64,000 nt of DNA from Adiantum capillus-veneris (Eukaryota > Streptophyta > Polypodiopsida > Polypodiales > Pteridaceae). The notes below the pieces were generated by a model. That model had not been told where the DNA came from, did no database searches, and worked only from the letters and a program-made list of their open reading frames with translations. Every line of letters begins with the position of its first letter. Position 1 is the stretch's first letter. Shown here piece by piece: positions 57,642 to 64,000 of the stretch. Both the position numbers and the translations under genes were made by a program. Where the stretch lies: the NCBI GenBank assembly GCA_014529385.2, contig CM043952.1, positions 71,369,299-71,433,298 of the forward strand, read 5' to 3'.

Positions 57642-58913
57642 ACATTCTCCCCTTATCAAAATTATCTCTATCCTCAGAGTTGGAAGGAGAGGGAAATTCT
57701 CTTTGCAAAACGCTAAGATCAACCCATGATGTATCCTCTACTGGATAGTTCTGCCACTTAACAAAAACTTCCATAATGTCTCTATTTCTCAGATGTTTAG
57801 CACGCCTATCTAGCACTAATTAAGTCTGGTTCTACTGTCAATGTTCCGTCATGTTTCAACTTAGAGTTGTCCTCTAAAACATGATGCACATTAGGAACAT
57901 ACTTTTTCAATAAACTCACATGAAATACATGATGCACTTTAACATGAGAAGGCAATTCCAATTTGTAAGCTAATGAACCAATGCGCTTCAAAATTTTAAA
58001 TGGCCCAGTAAATCGTGGAGACAATCTTCTATCCTTTCCAAGAATCAAATGAGACTTCTCAGGATCAATAACCTTTAAGAAAACCATATCACTGGTTTCA
58101 TACTCCAGAACACGATGTTTCTTGTCATAATACAATTTATGTCTCTTTTGAGCTTCTCTAATATTCCCCCTGATTTTGGCCAACTCGCTATCCATTTTCT
58201 CAAGCATCTCATGTGACAGTTCTACCTTATTCTTCGAGTTAAGAAAATTAATAGGTGTGGGACAGTTATAGCCATACATTGCCTCAAACGGAGTCATCCT
58301 AATAGATGAATGATATGAACTGTTGTATGCAAATTCAACCAAAGGCAAAAATTCATTCCAATTAGATTGGTTTTCATTGACATACATTTGTAACATATCT
58401 TCTAAAATACGGTTCACTCTCTCCGTTTCCCCATCTATTTGAGGATGAAAAGTAGTAGACATGCGTAACTGGGTACCTATAGAGTCAAAAGTCGCTCTCC
58501 AGAAATGAGAAGTGAACTTAGAATCTCTGTCAGACACTATGCTCTTGGGCATGCCATGCAAACAAATTATCTCTTTCAGAAACAAGCGTCCAATGGTCAA
58601 AACAGTATCAATTATTTTTACAGGAAAGAAGTGAGCTTGTTTTGTGAGTCTATCTACCACCACAAAGATCAAGTTATACCCTCCACGAGTAGTAGGAAGT
58701 CTAATGATAAAGTCCATGGATATAGACTCCCACTTCTGTAAAGGAATGTCTAAGGGTTGAAGGTCACCAGGCATCCTCTTATGTTCAATTTTAACTCGTT
58801 GACATTGAAAGTATTCACGCACATAATTCTTAACATCCAATTTCATACGCGGCCAAAAGAATGAACTTTTAATCTTTTCATATGTCTTATTTGTAATGGA
58901 ATTAGCCTATTCA

Positions 58914-60720
58914 ACTTGAGAATAGCGGAAATTAATGAGAATACTTTCGAGAAATAACTTTGTGAGCATAGCGGGTAGACATAATTGAAGATAGCAACAT
59001 AATCATAGCAATTAGTTAACTTGGCATGAACAATACTTTTGCAAGATAGAGAATTTAGAGAACATGACAACAGTTGAGGACCGGATTTATGTGGAGCCGG
59101 TCCCCCCTCCAATAGGCATTTGTATTATGATTTCTCCCATTAAGAGAGACTTGTTACAATACATTCTTTGTGTTCCTTGTGACCTAGGTGATGCAATGAA
59201 GATGGAAAGATTCATGCATCACAATCATAGCATAACATGAACTTAAAGAAAGCTTTAATTGTCCCAAGCCTCAGTCCCAAGACCTCAAACACCTTCGAAG
59301 GTGGAGAGAGCTAGCAGGGAATGAGGGTAGAGAAGAGGAAGAAGAAACATTTCATAGGAGAAAGAACTAGTTCCTCACTTATCATACTCTTGTTGCTAGC
59401 ATACATAATAGAATAGTAATGAAGAAGAAGGAGATGACAAGCTCAAGCATTGAAGCATGGCTCTTGGTTGGATTTGCACTCCATAGCCAAGAGTGTTGGT
59501 GTAGGCTCTCAACCTCTACTTGCTTGGAGAGGGAGCTCTTGCACTTTGCATAGCACACAATGAGAGTGCTTGTGAGTGTGTGTGGGTGAGTATACCCCTC
59601 AAGCAAGCCCCTAGCTAGCTTGGGTCGACCCCCCCTTGTAGCTCATGCTTGAAGCTCATTGGACCCTCCCAGGCCTAGCCAATCATGAGCAGGAGGCATT
59701 ACAAGCAGTACGGGTAGCCTTGAGACAAGTGTCCCCCTTTCCTTTTTGAGAGAGAGGGCTAGATAAATGCTAAAACAATTAGATAATTCATGTAATTTAT
59801 CATTGGACCCCTTTGAAGCTTAGCCAATAGGCTTCAAGCAACACATGAAGGTAACATGGGTAGGGGCCTGACATGTGTCCTTGCTGCCTCTTCAAGTTGG
59901 GGCTTCCCTTGTGTGTGTGAGTGGGTGTTCTCTCTCTAGCCCCTAGGAAAAGGGCTCGCCCCCCCTCTTGTAGGAATGCTTTTGACTTTAGGTGATCAAG
60001 CACCTTACTTACCAAGCATGACAAAGCACTTGAACTAGGGGGTGTTCCCACAAGCATCTCAGGCAAGCTTCTCAAGGCACCTCAAGTACCTTAATCATGC
60101 GGCAAGTCAAGCACCTCAAGCATGGAGCCAGTCAAACACCTCAAGCATCTTAATCAAGCACCTCAAGCATGAAAAACACCTCAAGCACGACAAGCACCTC
60201 AAGCAGGACAAGCACCTCGAGCTTGGGCCGCGTTCCCACCTTAAGCTGAACCCTAGCTTACCTAAGGTCAAAGGACTTTTACACACATTTATTGGAGTTC
60301 TTTAATGAAGCTAACCCTAAGGTCTTATGCTCCATTGGTTAGCGTTGCTCTTTGATAGACCATCTCCCTTTTGGGCCCCTTTACCATTGGCCCCGTGTTG
60401 AGATAGATCTATAAGCACATATCTATATCTTAAGACTTGTTCCCTTTCATTCTCCCACATTAAGTGATCAATTTAATATGAGAAAATCATTTGGGTTGGT
60501 TAGATATTAGATTTTATGACATTAACTCTCTCTTGAAATCATAGTCGTCCTCGACTATGAGGTAGAAGAGATAAAGTCTTAGTCATTAGTCAATCGCACT
60601 TAGCGGGTAAAGGATCCCTTTTTACCCTACGACATCTTTCCAAGATGGATGACTAATCCATTTGGTGCTTGGGAGACATAGCTGCCGCAAGCATTTCTGC
60701 TCTTTAGTCCATTTCATTAT
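58914..60720. mobile_element. unidentified repeat inserted in the chromovirus pol region
   Basis: About 1.8 kb lies between the RNase H and integrase parts and is absent from that family. Both edges carry tattca (about 58908 and 60717), a candidate target duplication. Inside, TGTGGGAGAATGAAAGGG on the minus strand near 60450-60470 resembles a polypurine tract followed by an LTR start, so it may be an LTR-element remnant. No protein domain is seen. Broken or non-coding. Confidence 0.5.
60040..60232. repeat. degenerate 17-20 bp tandem repeat, about 9-10 units
   Basis: Units of the form caagcacctcaagcatga recur with single changes through the middle of the inserted repeat. A Lys/His/Leu-rich open frame across them is a by-product. 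Confidence 0.75.
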
Positions 60721-63700
60721 TCATCCACGATGACCAGAAAAAGGTGAGTTATGACACTCATGCAAAATTTGACTGTGAAAAGCAGAATTTGCAGGAATAC
60801 ACAAGCAGTCATAATAATACAGATTTCCCTTATACAAGTGATATCTGTTCTCATACATGTCACCAATATTCTCACGCAATAATTTCAAAATAGGCATGTA
60901 AAAAGAATCATTTTCAACCTCGGCATGTATCTCATCAATAAAATTGGATCGCACAACAATCAAGAAATTACACATGGGCCTATGACTCAATGCATCTGCA
61001 ACTCTATTTTCTTTTCCACACAAATACTTCAAATCAAAATCATACTCAACCAGAAATTCAATCCATCTCCTTTGTCTATTGTTTAACAATGGCTGAGTGC
61101 AAATATACTTCAAACTTTGATGATCAGTACGCAATTCAAATTTGACACCAAGCAAAAGATGACGCCAATGTTTCGATGTATGAACAACAGCAAGCAATTC
61201 TAGATAATGTGTTGCATATTTAATTCATGTCGTCTTAATTTCCTAGACTCATATGCAACCACTCTTCCTTCTTGTGTCAAAACACAACCTCGTTGTTCAC
61301 CACTAGCGCCACATGACACAACAAATGGTTTGCCCATCTCAGGAACTTTCAAAACACAATTTTCCGCTATTTTTGCCTTGAAGGTCTCAAAAGCAGTCTC
61401 ATAGGCAGAAGTCCACACAAAACCCTTGTCTTTCTTGGTCAATTCGGTCAAAGGACTTGCTATCTTAGAGAAATCTTTAATGTGTGCTCTCTCATATTGT
61501 GCTAGACCCATAAAGCTTCTCACATCCCTTAATGACTTTGGTGTTGGCCACTCCACAATAGTCTTAACTTTTTCAAGATCAATGTGAATCCCCTCTTTAG
61601 AAATCACTCTTCCCAAATACACAATTTGATCCTTTGCAAAAGAACACTTACTTGCTTTGGCATACAATTTATGCTCACGCAAAACCTCAAATGTTTTCTT
61701 TAAGTGCAATGCATGATCTTCTTCATTCTTAGAATACACAAAAATATCATCCAAGAATACTAGAATGAAGTCATCAAGATACGGGTGAAAAATATTATTC
61801 ATTAAGCACATGAAAGTTGCTGGTGCATTATTCAAACCAAAAGCAAGAACTATAAATTCACAATGCCCATAACGTGTACGAAAAGCAGTCTTTGGAATGT
61901 CCTCAGCCTTGATGCAAATTTGATGGTAGCCAGAACGAAGGTCTACCTTTGAAAATATTGTGGCACCACTCAAATGGCTAAGCAATTCATCTATGTGAGG
62001 AAGATGATATTTGTTCTTGATGGTCTGTTTGTTTAATCCCCTGTAGTCAATGCATAACCTATATGTATCATCCTTTTTCTTTTGGAATAACACAGGACTA
62101 CCCCAAGGAGATACACTAGGTTTAATGAAACCCTTTTTCAAAAGATCATCAAGTTGTATCTTGAGCTCTTTAAGCTCATCAATGTTGAACCTGTATAGAG
62201 CCCTTGAATAAGGTGTTGCTCGAGGATATAGATCTATGGCATGGTCTACCGCTCTAGGCGAAGGTATACCAGGAAGATAGTCCGCAAACACATCATTAAA
62301 TTCATGTAAGAGATCCTCTACAAATTTTGGATTTGTCTCTTTCTGTTTATCCTGAGATTCTTCTTTAATCTCATTAGCAAACATAAGAAACATCTCACAC
62401 TCTTATCTAAGTCACCTTATCAATTCCATGGCCAAAACTAGATTTAGAATCTCTTTCTTTCCCCGAAGAGTGTGACTTATCATCATCAAATGATTAAAGA
62501 TATATTTTTCTTTCTTAACAATCAATCAAAACATGATTTTCAATCATCTAATTGATACCAATGATAACATCATGCATATCAATGTTTATGATATAGGAAT
62601 CATCTTTATGCTTCCGACTCTTCAAAACCAAAAAACAAAGTTTTCTACTAACTCTTTTCTGAAACTATTATTACCACTAGTTAAGTCCAGAAGTCTTATA
62701 ACTTATTGATTTAATTTCAAGTTTAATTTCTCAATCAATTTAAACGATAAGAAGCAATGAATACTATTCAAATCAATTAAAAAATTCAAATTTAAATCTC
62801 AACTTTTACGCATATATTCGATCACAGAAGCTTTCAAAAGACGTATCAAAGACATAAAACATCACAAAGAAAGGGTTGATGACTTACCTTTATTGTACGC
62901 ATCGCCAAAAGTCTCCAATTGAGCCATCGTGGTACGTATTTTCTTATCGGTCACTTTGCTCGAGCGTTCGAAAGTCTAGTGGTCGTGTTCTCGATATTGA
63001 AAGTATAATCCAAATCTTTGAGTTCTTCAATCCACGCTTCTAAATCTTTGCATATCTTTCTTATGCCAACAAACTCTTTAAACTTAGCATTCGTTAAGAA
63101 TGATTTAGTTGTCACTTCTTCCATATCGTCATCGTTTCTTTTTTTCACATTGACGACCTCTACGTCCATCACCATTCGCGTCATCACCACCGCCAGGTGC
63201 CCCAGCGTCGCCACGATGATTATTGTTTCCTCGTGGAATAGCATGGTTTTCGCCTTCATGTTCACCATGAAGGTCCACATAGATATCAGGCTCTCGTGTT
63301 GCATTGCCCCGCAGAGCCTCAGCACATTCTCGATTTGCAATTTCTAGATCCTCTTGTAGTCATTGAATAAGTTCTTCTTGCTCCTTCATCTTCCTCTCGT
63401 ATCCGTCCATGTCCAGAATCAACCGCTTGCTCTGATACTAATTGTCACAGGAACAGAATAATAGAGATAGATAGAAAAAGCTAGAGAAAGAGATCTTTGT
63501 ATTGATGAATCTTTGTAGACTTTTGATACAATAGAGGAGAAATTGAATATGGGTGTACTCCGTTGTACAGAGCTGAAACCTCCCGACCACCCCCGAGCTT
63601 TAGTCCACTTGCATGAAGCGTCTTACTCGCACTCGCACTCATACTTGCACTCGCAGAAGAGGAAATCTGTGAATGATCCCCAAATGCACCACCCGTCGTG

Positions 63701-64000
63701 CTTTTATCCTTCTTTTCTTCGAAAAGCCTGCACGATTTTCGTACCAAGTATACCTTCATAATCTCAATTGCAGTAGTCTACCATGAAGAAACAAATCCAC
63801 TTCTTGGTTGATAGCAGGGAGAGCTGTTTGATGTTGTATATCTGTCTCTCCCTGTGTATACTACACTGCTGCTGCCCTCAGTTTGTTTTCATCATAACTT
63901 TTAGAAACGAACTCAGAACAGAGCAATCCAGGTACTCAAAACGACGGGAATAGGTCTAGCTTACAAGGCTTCGCGAACAAAATTGCGAAAAACGTCTTTC

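Larger units (their letters stand above)
54470..64000 (-). mobile_element. Ty3/Gypsy chromovirus, tandem LTR-sharing arrangement, broken
   Basis: Fossil element reading on the minus strand. From high to low coordinates: a partial 5' LTR (63443 to the window end), gag (about 62.95-63.34 kb), protease-RT-RNase H (about 60.7-62.4 kb), an inserted foreign repeat, integrase ending in a chromodomain-like stretch (about 57.7-58.9 kb), and an LTR (56767-57641). A second internal copy follows, with gag (56.3-56.7 kb) and RT (54.5-55.7 kb), cut off near 54470. The shared LTR has a polypurine run on one side and a TGGTATCAGAG primer site on the other, so it served both units. The two LTR pieces differ by roughly 10 percent, so the element is old. 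It has several breaks besides the insertion. Confidence 0.85.

Noticed and set aside
60042-60305. Lys/His-rich plus-strand frame
   Set aside because: It is produced by the degenerate tandem repeat caagcacctcaagcatga and has no independent support.

Overview
The window is repeat-rich nuclear DNA from a land plant. The evidence is spliced genes with GT-AG introns, a plant-type C2H2 zinc finger, a PPR pseudogene, a copy of the nuclear gene for plastid ribosomal protein bL31, CACTA (En/Spm) transposons with TNP2-type transposases, Ty1/Copia and Ty3/Gypsy chromovirus elements, and plant microsatellites. The wording of the PPR remnants (phrases such as ITYACILKACG and GLLKKDFVLGTTLVDMYFKCG) reminds me of fern PPR proteins, so a fern or another seed-free plant is my best guess. 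That is inference, not proof.

Layout. 0-3.7 kb holds the only gene that looks like a live host gene, a two-exon C2H2 zinc-finger gene (946-2303). It is flanked by a tRNA-derived SINE, microsatellites and an intronless-looking, eroded RPL31 copy on the minus strand. 3.76-8.84 kb is a 5'-truncated CACTA element (CACTA-1, plus strand) whose intron holds a 2.4-kb non-coding LTR (TRIM-like) element built largely of three tandem-repeat arrays. 8.84-10.77 kb is a Gypsy gag fragment. 10.77-14.5 kb is a dead hAT transposase gene whose BED finger is split by a small Copia-type remnant. 14.5-17.3 kb has no recognisable gene. 17.3-19.0 kb is a PPR pseudogene. 19.0-26.3 kb is part of a second CACTA family split by a young Copia element with 5-bp target duplications. 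27.06-27.41 kb is a broken HSP70-like exon.

27.5-53.9 kb is one nested complex. An originally continuous polypyrimidine (CT-rich) tract now lies in three pieces (27481-27920, 39222-40776, 53537-53945). CACTA-2 (27921-39218, TSD ttt) sits in it, and a full-length LINE (LINE-1, 33008-37632) sits in a CT run inside CACTA-2. A second copy of the LINE (LINE-2) sits in the main tract and is split by CACTA-3 (44098-52225, TSD gcg, with the unoccupied site visible in LINE-1). CACTA-2 and CACTA-3 carry two spliced genes on the minus strand: a TNP2/TnpD-like transposase in six exons and a TnpA-like Transposase_24 gene in three exons. They also carry a captured fragment of a heavy-metal-associated isoprenylated plant protein (HIPP) gene, the most interesting find here.

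54.5-64.0 kb is a Ty3/Gypsy chromovirus in a tandem, LTR-sharing arrangement on the minus strand, itself interrupted by another repeat.

All exon joins are my reading of splice signals and frames and have not been tested with transcripts. Edges of repeats are good to a few bases at best. Family assignments come from recognised motifs, not searches.
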